From a virus, in IMG/VR virus record IMGVR_UViG_3300042864_002412, positions 1 to 40,086 of that record: DNA of 40,086 nt; one strand, given 5' to 3'. Made by a program: the position numbers and the translations under genes. The notes beneath the pieces were generated by a model. It made no database searches. It saw nothing but the letters and a program-made list of their open reading frames with translations, and was not told where the DNA came from. Of this stretch, positions 29,116-37,068 are shown in pieces; the stretch's first letter is position 1, and each line of letters opens with the position of its first letter.

Positions 29116-30193
29116 ATATTGAACATTGTGCAAATCGCTGAGTTTCAGTAAAATTATTAAATGGGCGTAAAACAATTGTACTGGTTGTTAATTTACCAAT
29201 AATCCCATGAAGCATTCTAAATGAATTATCATAATAACCTTTGGTTATAAAAGAACGCTTATGATAATCTGCAAAATTCCAACGATCACTTTTCTTATTC
29301 CATTCAATCATATTAATTAAATTTGGTTTTAGTGCATTGTAAATTTCATCATCATAACAAATGTATTCATTTTCATTTAAATTTTCAATAAAATCAACCA
29401 ATTTTCTCGAATGTGAATCATCATAATTAATGATAATATATTTCATTTTATCAAAACGATTTTTTGCTTTTTCAAAAGGATCAATAAAATAATCTGAAAA
29501 ATCATTTATGTTTGTAACTATATCATATTTTTTAATTTCATTTCTTAAAAAATTAGTTCTTAAATAAATATTAGCATTTTCAAACCATCCATGATTTAAC
29601 CTTAAATCAGTTTCATATCCAAATAAATTATCGTTTTTAATGTAAAATCTTATTTCATTTGGATTAGGAATGTTTTCTACATAATCAATTAATTCTTGAG
29701 AAACTTCAAACTCAAAGCTATTCATAAAAATTTTATCAACTAATTCAACATTTCTTGAATTTAAAGGCATCATAAAAAGATTATCTTGTAATTGATAAAC
29801 TAAAACTTGTTCAGCAATTGTTTTTGCTTGATAAGGTTTACATTGAAAAATAATAGAATTATTTTCAAATCTTGCCTTTAATTCAATTGGTTTACTTTCA
29901 TAAACAGGATTTTCCCATTCATTTTTATTAAGAATTGATTGAAAACAAGATTGATCATTTAAAAGATTATTTAAAATTCTAGTTAAATTAGCGATTTGTT
30001 TATCGGTTAACATCGTTGATTGATGAAAATTTTTTAACCGATCTTTAAGAAAATTACTATCCCAAGTTCCTAAAGAATTAAAGTTTTTTAAAATTTGGTT
30101 TTCATCAAAATTCGTTTTATCCCAATAAATACCATTTGTAATAATGTAATTAACTAAAATGGCTAAATCAGTCATTGAATTAAAATTTTGCAT
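29114..30193 (-). CDS. hypothetical protein, 359 aa
   Basis: A large cytoplasmic protein with helical N-terminal third (VNYIITNGIYWDKTNFDENQ, FLKDRLKNFHQSTMLTDKQI) and a mixed alpha/beta remainder (KYIIINYDDSHSRKLVDFIE). No motif I can name. It overlaps the upstream UvsY-like gene by one base and has a consensus promoter of its own inside that gene. The position next to recombination genes suggests DNA metabolism, without proof. Confidence 0.6.
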   Translation of the reverse strand: MQNFNSMTDLAILVNYIITNGIYWDKTNFDENQILKNFNSLGTWDSNFLKDRLKNFHQSTMLTDKQIANLTRILNNLLNDQSCFQSILNKNEWENPVYESKPIELKARFENNSIIFQCKPYQAKTIAEQVLVYQLQDNLFMMPLNSRNVELVDKIFMNSFEFEVSQELIDYVENIPNPNEIRFYIKNDNLFGYETDLRLNHGWFENANIYLRTNFLRNEIKKYDIVTNINDFSDYFIDPFEKAKNRFDKMKYIIINYDDSHSRKLVDFIENLNENEYICYDDEIYNALKPNLINMIEWNKKSDRWNFADYHKRSFITKGYYDNSFRMLHGIIGKLTTSTIVLRPFNNFTETQRFAQCSI

Positions 30194-30657
30194 TAAAGCC
30201 TCGCATCTTCCATACCAGCGGTTATAAGTTTTGTTATGTTACTAAGTTGATAATTCATCGCTTCTAACGCTTTCATTATACCAGACAATTTATTTCTTGT
30301 CAATGCAACTTGATTAACTAATAAATTAAAATCATAAACATCTTGTTCACCATCAATTAATTTTTCAATTTGACGGTCGGTATAAGCACGATTTTTCAAA
30401 TTAGTATAATTTCTATAATGATTGCTTCTTGCGCGTTCAAGTTGAAGTTCTAACCATTTAATTATCATTTCTAAATCTTGGAATTGTCCATAATAATATT
30501 CTGTCCAACTTCCTAAATCTCGTGAAACATCTTTTAAATTTTTATTTTTTAAATTTAATGTTGTTTTAGCGTCTTGAATTTCCTTTTCATAAAATTCAAT
30601 AGCATCGGCTATAACACTTAAACCATTTTCTTCTGTTGTAATTTTATAATAAAACAT
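30193..30657 (-). CDS. helical protein, candidate UvsY-like recombination mediator, 154 aa
   Basis: All-helical: residues 14-50 are a coiled coil, followed by GSWTEYYYGQFQDLEMIIKW, then ARSNHYRNY, TDRQIEKLIDGEQDVYDFNL and a conserved-looking end QLSNITKLITAGMEDARL. Length, helix content and a T/I-DG-D-x-x-V segment fit UvsY, which loads UvsX recombinase on single-stranded DNA in T4. Nearby UvsW supports the idea. No UvsX is in the window. Confidence in the function is modest. Confidence 0.45.
   Translation of the reverse strand: MFYYKITTEENGLSVIADAIEFYEKEIQDAKTTLNLKNKNLKDVSRDLGSWTEYYYGQFQDLEMIIKWLELQLERARSNHYRNYTNLKNRAYTDRQIEKLIDGEQDVYDFNLLVNQVALTRNKLSGIMKALEAMNYQLSNITKLITAGMEDARL
30275..30303 (-). 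promoter_or_regulatory. consensus promoter inside the UvsY-like gene
   Basis: Minus-strand TTGACA (30298-30303), 17-nt spacer, TATAAT (30275-30280). It lies 82 nt upstream of the 359-aa gene, within coding sequence. Confidence 0.65.
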
Positions 30658-30674
30658 TTTTTAATTTCCTCTTT

Positions 30675-31007
30675 TTAATTTTGTAAGTACCAAAGAACTT
30701 TATCGGTTTCTGTAAAAACTCCAATTTTATGAAAATATAATGTTGGATTTGGGTGATCTTTTAACCAATCATGAATATTTTCATATGGTTCACCATTTAT
30801 AAAAAAATATTCTGATCCATCAGGCCAAATTGTTGCTGGTCCGATTAAACAATGACGAATAAATCCTCTTTTACACCAAATTTTATGACCAGTTAATAAA
30901 TTTTCAAAAGCGGATGTATTATCATTAGGTGAATATATATCTTCCCAAGGAATATCTTCTCTATCGGTTGTAAATTTTTCACCATCAATGTAATAAATGT
31001 ATCTCAT
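30675..31007 (-). CDS. HRLTGPA-family paralogue 7 (type B), 110 aa
   Basis: YIYYIDGEKFTTDREDIPWE, YSSPNDNT-like segment (IYSPNDNTSAFE), KIWCKRGFIRHCLIGPATIW: here the core HRLTGPA has become HCLIGPA, the most altered core of all copies. Then FFINGEPYENIHDWLKDHPN and the type B end PTLYFHKIGVFTETDKVLWY. No frame break. Confidence 0.85.
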   Translation of the reverse strand: MRYIYYIDGEKFTTDREDIPWEDIYSPNDNTSAFENLLTGHKIWCKRGFIRHCLIGPATIWPDGSEYFFINGEPYENIHDWLKDHPNPTLYFHKIGVFTETDKVLWYLQN

Positions 31008-31028
31008 AAATTTATCTTAACAAAAACA

Positions 31029-31051
31029 TTGACAAAAATGCAAAATCTATT
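31029..31051 (+). promoter_or_regulatory. likely promoter of the 81-aa gene
   Basis: TTGACA at 31029-31034 with a 16-nt spacer to TATTTT, upstream of an AAAGGAG ribosome site. Confidence 0.45.
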
Positions 31052-31082
31052 ATTTTAATAATCTAACAAAAGGAGAAAAATT

Positions 31083-31328
31083 ATGGAAATTGGCGTTTGG
31101 TTTCTTCTTGCAAGTTTTGCCACTGTTCCTGGCAATGCACTTAGCAATAAGAATCTTTCACATGAAATTGTTTCAGTTGAAATTTCTTCTGATCATTGTA
31201 TGAAACAAATGGATAATAAATCAAAAGAAATTGACAATCTTAATCAAGATTGGACTTTACGCTGCGTTTATGCTTATCCAAAATACGAACAAATTTGGGA
31301 AAAGTGGAATTATTCCTATAGTTTTTAA
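31083..31328 (+). CDS. small probably exported protein, 81 aa
   Basis: ATG follows AAAGGAGAAAAATT. A hydrophobic N-terminus (IGVWFLLASFATVPGNALS) looks like a signal peptide without basic residues, so export is less certain. The mature part has two cysteines (DHCMKQM and LRCVYAYP) that could pair. No family recognised. Confidence 0.55.
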   Translation: MEIGVWFLLASFATVPGNALSNKNLSHEIVSVEISSDHCMKQMDNKSKEIDNLNQDWTLRCVYAYPKYEQIWEKWNYSYSF

Positions 31329-31336
31329 ATAGTCAT

Positions 31337-31948
31337 GTGAACGATTTATTATTTTTACACTCTTTAAGTTTACCATTTGGGTATTATACGAACTTGTTTT
31401 ATGAACAAGAAATTCGTGTAATACCTTTTCACATTTATGATAACTTAAAAATATCAATGTTTACCCAAGCTGATTCGGTTTTGGCTATAAGTGAAAATTT
31501 CACAAATAAAGATAATATAATTTCAATTGTTAAAAAACATTTTTTAAAATTACCAAAAAACACAAACAAAGATAAAGAAATAAATAAAATCTTTAATGAG
31601 TTAACAAAATTATCTTATAAAGAATTTACTATTGTTTGTTGGGGCAATAGTATTATTTTAGCTATCTTATTAGCTGAAAGATTAAACTCTATTGGTTTTA
31701 ATGTGAAAATTAGAGCATACGGAAGTATGCCTATTATTAAAAAAGATTTTGTAGAATATTTTTCACATGAAGATGATTGTAAAACAATATTACCGTTTTT
31801 TAAAACAGATATTTTTAATTTACAAAATGAAAAATTAAAAAAACCTAATATAATCAAATGGTTATTAAATTATAATGATAATCAAAAAAATCATGATATA
31901 AATGAATATTATAATCATTTTTTAAGAAATAAAAAAATATCTTTTTAA
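31337..31948 (+). CDS. hypothetical protein, 203 aa
   Basis: The first available start is GTG at 31337, without a ribosome site, 8 nt after the preceding stop; translation may depend on coupling. The sequence has a nucleotide- or esterase-like strand-turn-helix, FTIVCWGNSIILAILLAERL (about 98-117), and begins LHSLSLPFGYYTNLFYEQEI. I cannot name the family. Confidence 0.5.
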   Translation: MNDLLFLHSLSLPFGYYTNLFYEQEIRVIPFHIYDNLKISMFTQADSVLAISENFTNKDNIISIVKKHFLKLPKNTNKDKEINKIFNELTKLSYKEFTIVCWGNSIILAILLAERLNSIGFNVKIRAYGSMPIIKKDFVEYFSHEDDCKTILPFFKTDIFNLQNEKLKKPNIIKWLLNYNDNQKNHDINEYYNHFLRNKKISF

Positions 31949-32001
31949 TATTGAATTTTATTAAACTTTTATCTATTCTATAAAAAATAGAGGAAAAAAC
32001 A

Positions 32002-32310
32002 ATGTTACAATCAAATTTAAAAGATAAAATTATTCAAGTAGTTATGAGCAATGGGCAAATGATTATTGGTAAATGTCACGACTATGTGGAAAATCAAAAA
32101 TTAGTAATGGAAAATCCACAAATGTTAGCGGTTACTGAAACTCAAATGGGATTTATGCCTGTTATAATTACTAAAGAAAAAAAACCATTAGTTCCAATTG
32201 GGTATTCCAATATTCTTTTTGGACCTATTTTAGCTGATGCTGAATTATCACAACCTTACTTGGAACAATTTAGTGGGATTATAACAAATCCAAATAAATT
32301 TATTATCTAA
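32002..32310 (+). CDS. Sm-like small protein, 102 aa
   Basis: ATG follows AGAGGAAAAAAC. The beginning (LKDKIIQVVMSNGQMIIGKC, then LVMENPQMLAVTETQ) has the strand order and glycine position of an Sm/Hfq-like barrel, with a C-terminal extension (PVIITKEKKPLVPIGY). Proteins of this sort occur in T4-like marine phages, unnamed. RNA binding would follow from the fold but is not shown. A TATAAAAA box lies at 31979. Confidence 0.5.
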   Translation: MLQSNLKDKIIQVVMSNGQMIIGKCHDYVENQKLVMENPQMLAVTETQMGFMPVIITKEKKPLVPIGYSNILFGPILADAELSQPYLEQFSGIITNPNKFII

Positions 32311-32313
32311 AAG

Positions 32314-32343
32314 AAAAGAGGGAAAGTTAACTTTCCCTCTTTT
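32314..32343. terminator. perfect 30-bp palindromic terminator
   Basis: Arms AAAAGAGGGAAAGTT / AACTTTCCCTCTTTT between the Sm-like gene and the convergent family paralogue 8. Confidence 0.85.
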
Positions 32344-32675
32344 TAATTTTTCAAATACCAAAGAACCTTATCAGTTTCATTCATACCCAAGGCATCAAAA
32401 TACAAATCGGGATTTGGATGATCCTTTAACCATTCTTTTACATTTTCATATCTTTTATCATTTAAATAAAAATCTTCTTTTCCATCAGGCCAAATTCTCG
32501 CAGGTCCGGTTAATCTATGAATAATCCAATCTTTTTCGTGCCATTCTTTATAACCAGCAATTGTGTCTTCATAAGCTGGTGTTTCTTCATTTGGTGATGA
32601 AATTTCATACCGAGGAATATCACCATAATTATTTGTTGTAAATTTCTTTCCATCAATATAATAAACATGTGTCAT
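32343..32675 (-). CDS. HRLTGPA-family paralogue 8 (type B), 110 aa
   Basis: HVYYIDGKKFTTNNYGDIPR, ISSPNEETPAYE, KEWHEKDWIIHRLTGPARIW (His replaces the usual Cys), FYLNDKRYENVKEWLKDHPN and the type B end PDLYFDALGMNETDKVLWYL. It is nearly the consensus of the type B group. Upstream, toward 32793, lies a 117-nt gap without a gene. Confidence 0.85.
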   Translation of the reverse strand: MTHVYYIDGKKFTTNNYGDIPRYEISSPNEETPAYEDTIAGYKEWHEKDWIIHRLTGPARIWPDGKEDFYLNDKRYENVKEWLKDHPNPDLYFDALGMNETDKVLWYLKN

Positions 32676-32792
32676 TTAGTTTTCTTTCAAATAGCTGTTT
32701 AAATGCGATTAGAGGCACATTACAGAGGGGGTTGGATTGAGTTAGGTAGTTGGGTGCTTAATTAACTTAATAGGCTTTAAATCGCTTTAAAA
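32676..32792. other. non-coding gap between paralogues 8 and 9
   Basis: No open frame worth calling. It contains TTTAAATGCGATTAGAG, GGCACATTA and CGCTTTAAAAC, which resemble parts of the gap at 600-705 before paralogue 1 (GGCACATTA, TTAAAACGCGATTAAAC). Possibly a diverged copy of the same element. Confidence 0.25.
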
Positions 32793-33130
32793 CTAATTTT
32801 TCAAATACCAAAGAACTCTATCGGTTTCATTCAAATCAATTGCATCAAAATAAAGTTCTGGATTTGGATGATTTTTTAATCCACCCTTTTATGTTTCTAA
32901 ATATTCTTCCATTCAAACCATATAATAAATTTCCGTTTGGATAAATTTCAGCAGGACCAGTTAAGCGATGCCAAACATATCCTTTTAAACACCAAAACTT
33001 ATATCCATCAGATAAGTCTTCTAATGCTGGCGTATTGTCATCTGGTGAAGAAATTCTAAGCCAAGGAATTTTTTTCATTTCTATTTTCACTTAGATGTTT
33101 TTTACCATCAATGTAATAAACGTAACTCAT
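32793..33130 (-). pseudogene. HRLTGPA-family paralogue 9 (type B) with two frameshifts
   Basis: The start at 33130 reads MSYVYYIDGKKHLSENRN, then the frame is lost in a run of seven A (33069-33075, shown as T). The next frame carries IPWLRISSPDDNTPALE, FWCLKGYVWHRLTGPAEI and GLNGRIFRNIKGWI. It breaks again in six A (32872-32877), after which the third reading gives HPNPELYFDAIDLNETDRVL and a stop at 32793. Both breaks are one extra A in a homopolymer. This may be true decay, phase variation or sequencing error. Confidence 0.75.
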
Positions 33131-33138
33131 ATCAATAA

Positions 33139-33162
33139 AAAATGGGGATTTCTCCCCATTTT
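33139..33162. terminator. terminator of the VWA/metallopeptidase gene
   Basis: A 10-bp stem (AAAATGGGGA / TCCCCATTTT) with a 4-nt loop. Confidence 0.7.
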
Positions 33163-34405
33163 ATTTCCCTAAACGTTCATAAGGAACAGTTTGTCCATAT
33201 GGTGATTTTGGTGCCCCTTGTCCATAAACAATAAACAAGCTATCGCAATAATTTGGATCACCCCAGCTATCATTTGGATAACCATCAGTAAACATTACAA
33301 ATCGATCAGGAACAATTTGATTTTCTTTCATAAAATCAAAATTAACTTCAAAACTTGTACCACCGCCGCCACCAGGAACATATGAATCAATATCATTAGC
33401 ATTTGCCATAGTGAATTTTTGGAAGTTATAAACACGAGTGTCGAAAGTCCAAAGATAAAGTTCAAAATCTTTAAACTGCGTCATAATGCCTTTTACTTCT
33501 GATAAAAATTCACGAAGCATTTCATCAGTCATAGAACCAGATGTATCAATGCAACAATGCACTTTTACTGTAGTATCGTTTTTTTGTCCTGGTAAAATAA
33601 TACCACCGGGCATACTCCAACTACGGCGATTTGGGCGTGTAAATGTATAGTCGCTTTTTAGCATTGATTTTACAAAGCATTCAAGTAAGCTACGCCAATC
33701 TAATTTAGGATCAAGTAATTCACCTAATGCTCGTTGGATACCAGCAGGAACATTGCCTGCACCAGCGGCAACAGCAGCAGAAATAACACGATTACGAACT
33801 TCTTGTCGCATTTTTTCAATTTCTTCTGCACTTAATTTTGGTGGACCATTTTTCCCCAAAACTGTAACGGTTGCGCCTTCTTTACCATCACCATCGTTTT
33901 CATCTTCACCTTCACCACCTTCTAAATCAAGGTGTTCATCAAAACCAACTTTAAATGAAACTGAATTTTTCATAAGGTCATGATAAATTGCTTCAGAAAC
34001 CCAATCTTCATCGTATTTTTTATCGTAAAGTGCATCTTTAGGACAAACTCCTAATACTTTGTCTTTACTGAGTTTTTCATTCCATGCAACAATATCGTAA
34101 TTGATACGATAATCCATCGCCATATTCATAATATTACGATCATAACTACCATACCCGCGCCCAATGTGATCATATGCACAATGTAAAACTTCATGAGCAC
34201 AAATAAAGATCAATTCGCCAATTGGACGTTTTAAAACAAAGTCTCGATTGTAATATAATCTTAAACCATCGGTTGCCATCGTTTGAAGCCAAGTAGAAGC
34301 ATCAACAGAAATTAAACTAGCAATAAGTGGGGCCATAAAAGGGTTATGCATCATGATAAAGCTTTTAGCTTTCATAATCATAACTTCAACTGGATCATTT
34401 GCCAT
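33161..34405 (-). CDS. metallopeptidase-like/VWA-domain protein (DUF2201 type), 414 aa
   Basis: The N-terminal domain has a zinc-binding HEVLHCAYDH (His71, Glu72, His75, with His80 as possible third ligand), as in the putative metallopeptidase part of the DUF2201/VWA-like family. An acidic linker (about 160-176) follows. The C-terminal VWA-like domain has the MIDAS signature DTSGS (287-291), a GGGGGT loop (345-350) and FTDG (372-375). Such proteins work with MoxR AAA+ ATPases, and a MoxR gene lies 0.6 kb upstream on the same strand. Role in the phage is unknown; a chaperone/protease-like remodelling of a target complex is the family expectation. ATG follows AAGAGGTAATTTAT. Confidence 0.85.
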   Translation of the reverse strand: MANDPVEVMIMKAKSFIMMHNPFMAPLIASLISVDASTWLQTMATDGLRLYYNRDFVLKRPIGELIFICAHEVLHCAYDHIGRGYGSYDRNIMNMAMDYRINYDIVAWNEKLSKDKVLGVCPKDALYDKKYDEDWVSEAIYHDLMKNSVSFKVGFDEHLDLEGGEGEDENDGDGKEGATVTVLGKNGPPKLSAEEIEKMRQEVRNRVISAAVAAGAGNVPAGIQRALGELLDPKLDWRSLLECFVKSMLKSDYTFTRPNRRSWSMPGGIILPGQKNDTTVKVHCCIDTSGSMTDEMLREFLSEVKGIMTQFKDFELYLWTFDTRVYNFQKFTMANANDIDSYVPGGGGGTSFEVNFDFMKENQIVPDRFVMFTDGYPNDSWGDPNYCDSLFIVYGQGAPKSPYGQTVPYERLGK

Positions 34406-34432
34406 ATAAATTACCTCTTTTCTTTTTTAAAT

Positions 34433-34984
34433 TTAATTACGTAAATATTTTCCAACTTTTTCTGCAAGTTTTTTCATAGAAGTTAAATCCCTATAATCAA
34501 CGCCATAACATAATGTTTTATTTGACATTATTAAACGCGAATTTAATATATTATGTTCATAAGAAAAATTATTCATAATAAATTCTAAATAATTATTAGC
34601 ATATTCTTGTTTCACTTGTTTGTCAATTTCATTATTTTGAATAATTGTTTCAAATTCTTTAAGAAGAAATGAAATTAATCCTAAAGGATTTTTTGAATTA
34701 AAATTTTTAATATTACCAGAAAATACATCAATTGCTGAGATACTATCTTTTAAAGTTAAATCTGGTTCAACAAATTTAATTTTAATTTCTTCTAATAATA
34801 AATCGATTAATTCAGAAAATGATTTTTGTTTAATATTTTGATTATAAAACAAAATATTATTTTCAATTTTAAAATTATCAACCATAGAATTACCAACATT
34901 TTTTAAATTAGAAACAAAAAATCTATATTCTGGATTTTTAAATAAAATAATCGATGTTTTAATTTTTAATAACATTTCTTCCAT
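34433..34984 (-). CDS. stand-alone paralogue of the MoxR C-terminal domain, 183 aa
   Basis: Residues about 84-183 align with the last 100 residues of the MoxR protein encoded just upstream: IDVFSGNIKNF/EDIFTGKIKKI, NNYLEFIMNNFSYEHNIL/ENFLQFVTVNFSKEYNIL, YGVDYRDLTSMKKLAEKVGK/DGFVWRDMQIMTDWANEYGP. There is no Walker motif. The gene seems to be a duplicated MoxR that has lost its ATPase. It sits between the MoxR and VWA genes and could act as an adaptor or brake of the complex. Confidence 0.75.
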   Translation of the reverse strand: MEEMLLKIKTSIILFKNPEYRFFVSNLKNVGNSMVDNFKIENNILFYNQNIKQKSFSELIDLLLEEIKIKFVEPDLTLKDSISAIDVFSGNIKNFNSKNPLGLISFLLKEFETIIQNNEIDKQVKQEYANNYLEFIMNNFSYEHNILNSRLIMSNKTLCYGVDYRDLTSMKKLAEKVGKYLRN

Positions 34985-35004
34985 TAAAAACTCCTATGAA
35001 TAAA

Positions 35005-35029
35005 TTAGGAGAGATTAAATCTCTCCTAA
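35005..35029 (-). terminator. palindromic terminator after the MoxR gene
   Basis: A 12-bp perfect stem (TTAGGAGAGATT / AATCTCTCCTAA) around one base. It may limit read-through from the MoxR gene into its duplicated fragment and the VWA gene. Confidence 0.65.
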
Positions 35030-35032
35030 TTT

Positions 35033-36214
35033 TTAACCACGAATGTAAGGACCGTATTCATTCGCCCAATCAGTCATGATTTGCATATCACGCCAAACAA
35101 AGCCGTCTGCAATAATTTTGTCTTTCATTGCAGTACGTGCAACTAAAATGTTGTATTCTTTAGAGAAATTAACTGTAACAAATTGTAGGAAATTTTCCCC
35201 GTATTTGTTTTTTGTTTTTGCATCAATTTTTTCATTATCAGGAATTTTACGCAATGCTTGAATAAGCATGGTAACAAGAGTCCATTGAATGCCCACGTCG
35301 AGTTTTTCACCAATTTTCTTAATTTTACCAGTGAAAATATCTTCTGGTGCAGGAATTCGATTTGCATCTTTTACGTGTGCAACGAAAGGAATAGCGTGTT
35401 TAGTGCCAACTTTTGAAGCAACGTCAATTCCTAAACTAATTGGATCATCAAGCAAATCAGGATTTGCATTTAATGAATCAGAAACGAATTGCCATGTACG
35501 GGGCGTAGCAAATGCGTTTTCTGAAGAAGTAGGGTCAAACTCATCGGTTGCATCGGTAAACTTTGAAAGATAACCAATTACAAGAGCATGATAATTCTTA
35601 TTAGTTGCAATTGTACGCCATTCTTCAAAGTCAAAAATTAATTCAACGTGAGCAACACGATTACGAACCGGAGTTGGAAGAGAGAATGTTACGCCACGGT
35701 CAGTTTCACGATTACCAGCAGCGACGATGATAGTATCTTCAGGGAAACGAAGTTCACCAATCCCACGATCAAGAAGAATTTGATAAGCAGCAGCTTGAAT
35801 TGTTTGCTGTGCAGAATTCATTTCATCCAAGAAAATAACTGTTGGTGCGTCGTTTTCAGTAGGCCACATTTCAGGTGAAGCCCATTTAACCATAACAGTA
35901 GTGCCTTCTTTAACACCAGCCATTTTAGCAAGATCAGGATCACTAATGGTAACTGGAATTGGAATACCACGAAGATCGGTAGGTTCCATTTGTGCAAGGC
36001 GAATATCAACTAATCGATATTGTACTTGTTTGCCGTTACGAATACCATAAATTGAATCAGCATAATCACGTACAAGTGAACTTTTACCAATGCCTGGGGC
36101 ACCCCAAATCATAACTGTAGTTTTTGAACGGCGCTGATTTTGTAAAAATTTTACAAGTTGACTTGGTTTAACTTGTGTTAGTGATGTAGCGCTCATTGAT
36201 GTTTTTTTAGCCAT
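35033..36214 (-). CDS. MoxR-like AAA+ ATPase, 393 aa
   Basis: Walker A is GAPGIGKS (38-45), Walker B VIFLDE (126-131), followed by AAGNRETDRGVTFSLPTPVRNR with sensor 1 Asn and an arginine-finger region. The C-terminal part (about 290-393) forms a separate domain that also exists as its own gene at 34433. MoxR ATPases act as chaperones for VWA proteins and their targets. ATG follows CAGGAGAAAGTATTTAAT. Function in the phage unknown. Confidence 0.85.
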   Translation of the reverse strand: MAKKTSMSATSLTQVKPSQLVKFLQNQRRSKTTVMIWGAPGIGKSSLVRDYADSIYGIRNGKQVQYRLVDIRLAQMEPTDLRGIPIPVTISDPDLAKMAGVKEGTTVMVKWASPEMWPTENDAPTVIFLDEMNSAQQTIQAAAYQILLDRGIGELRFPEDTIIVAAGNRETDRGVTFSLPTPVRNRVAHVELIFDFEEWRTIATNKNYHALVIGYLSKFTDATDEFDPTSSENAFATPRTWQFVSDSLNANPDLLDDPISLGIDVASKVGTKHAIPFVAHVKDANRIPAPEDIFTGKIKKIGEKLDVGIQWTLVTMLIQALRKIPDNEKIDAKTKNKYGENFLQFVTVNFSKEYNILVARTAMKDKIIADGFVWRDMQIMTDWANEYGPYIRG

Positions 36215-36252
36215 ATTAAATACTTTCTCCTGTAAATTGTGTAAAGATTTTA

Positions 36253-36345
36253 TTAACTTTTAAAACCGAAACCCGGTTTAGCCCACTTAAAAACTGTTAA
36301 TTGATTGTTATCATCCTTTTGATGTTTACGATTAGTTTTTAGCAT
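36253..36345 (-). CDS. possible 30-aa basic peptide
   Basis: A 31-codon frame, MLKTNRKHQKDDNNQLTVFK then WAKPGFGFKS, in the 246-nt gap before the MoxR gene. An AAAGGA lies 13 nt before ATG, farther than ideal. The rest of this gap (36346-36460) holds no gene I can see. Weak evidence. Confidence 0.25.
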   Translation of the reverse strand: MLKTNRKHQKDDNNQLTVFKWAKPGFGFKS

Positions 36346-36460
36346 TTTTAAATTTCAATCCTTTTTAACTTGATTTTTTGAATTTTGCCGATTTGTTTTC
36401 AGCGACAAACACAAGCTATTCCTAAAAGTGCTTTTTGGCAAGATAAATATGGAAAATTTT

Positions 36461-36991
36461 CTATTCTCTGTTTTTGTAAACATTATGGTAAGGCAATTTT
36501 ACAACCATTTCTAATTTTTTAGTCCAACTTTGAACTTCATGAGGAAGCGTAAAATAAATTCCACCATTTGAAATGTCGATAGAATCTGTGCTTTCTAAAA
36601 CCATATAAGCGTATTTTTGAACAGTTTCCCAATTATTTTCCTCTTTAATAGAAAATTTGGTTAAAATTCGTTTGTTATAAACCCAAGGAAATTGTTTAAC
36701 CAATTTATTTTTAAAACGATCTTTTTGATCTAAAATTTTACAAATTGAATCAGGAAAATTTTCATTGGATTTTCGGTTGATAAATGTTTGAGCTAATGTA
36801 TGAATTTCTTTTCCTGAACATGCACGACATTCTATATATAATGCAACCGATAAACATTTAAAATCTTTTACGTTTGAACTGGCAGAAATTAAATTTTCTT
36901 CAAATTCAACTTTGTTTTTCCAGTGGGAAATTTGAGCATTGGCCGTTGATGCAAAACACACAACCATTAAAATTAATAAAATATTTTTCAT
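36461..36991 (-). CDS. secreted SleB/CwlJ-type cell-wall hydrolase (endolysin candidate), 176 aa
   Basis: A Sec signal peptide (residues 1-19, ending STANA) precedes a domain with the SleB/CwlJ pattern: CLSVALYIECRACSGKEIHT, LAQTFINRK and FPDSICKILDQKDRF. Glu54 in ALYIEC occupies the catalytic glutamate position of this lytic transglycosylase-like family. Its family cleaves peptidoglycan. With a signal peptide it could reach the periplasm without a holin. Spanin genes are 18 kb away. ATG follows AGAGGAAATT. Confidence 0.75.
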   Translation of the reverse strand: MKNILLILMVVCFASTANAQISHWKNKVEFEENLISASSNVKDFKCLSVALYIECRACSGKEIHTLAQTFINRKSNENFPDSICKILDQKDRFKNKLVKQFPWVYNKRILTKFSIKEENNWETVQKYAYMVLESTDSIDISNGGIYFTLPHEVQSWTKKLEMVVKLPYHNVYKNRE

Positions 36992-37015
36992 AATTTCCTC
37001 TTTGACAAAAGAAGG

Positions 37016-37044
37016 TATTTATGCAAATATATTCAAAATGTCAA
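37016..37044 (-). promoter_or_regulatory. promoter of the lysin gene
   Basis: Minus-strand TTGACA (37039-37044), 17-nt spacer, TAAATA (37016-37021). It overlaps a plus-strand TTGACA at 37002-37007 that may serve nadE, so the two divergent genes may compete. Confidence 0.6.
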
Positions 37045-37068
37045 TTAATAAATTTTTAGGAGAATAAA

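Noticed and set aside
36215-36460. Small RNA in the gap before the MoxR gene (AAACC-GAAACCC-GGTTT hairpin)
   Set aside because: The stem is only 5 bp and has no clear promoter or T run.
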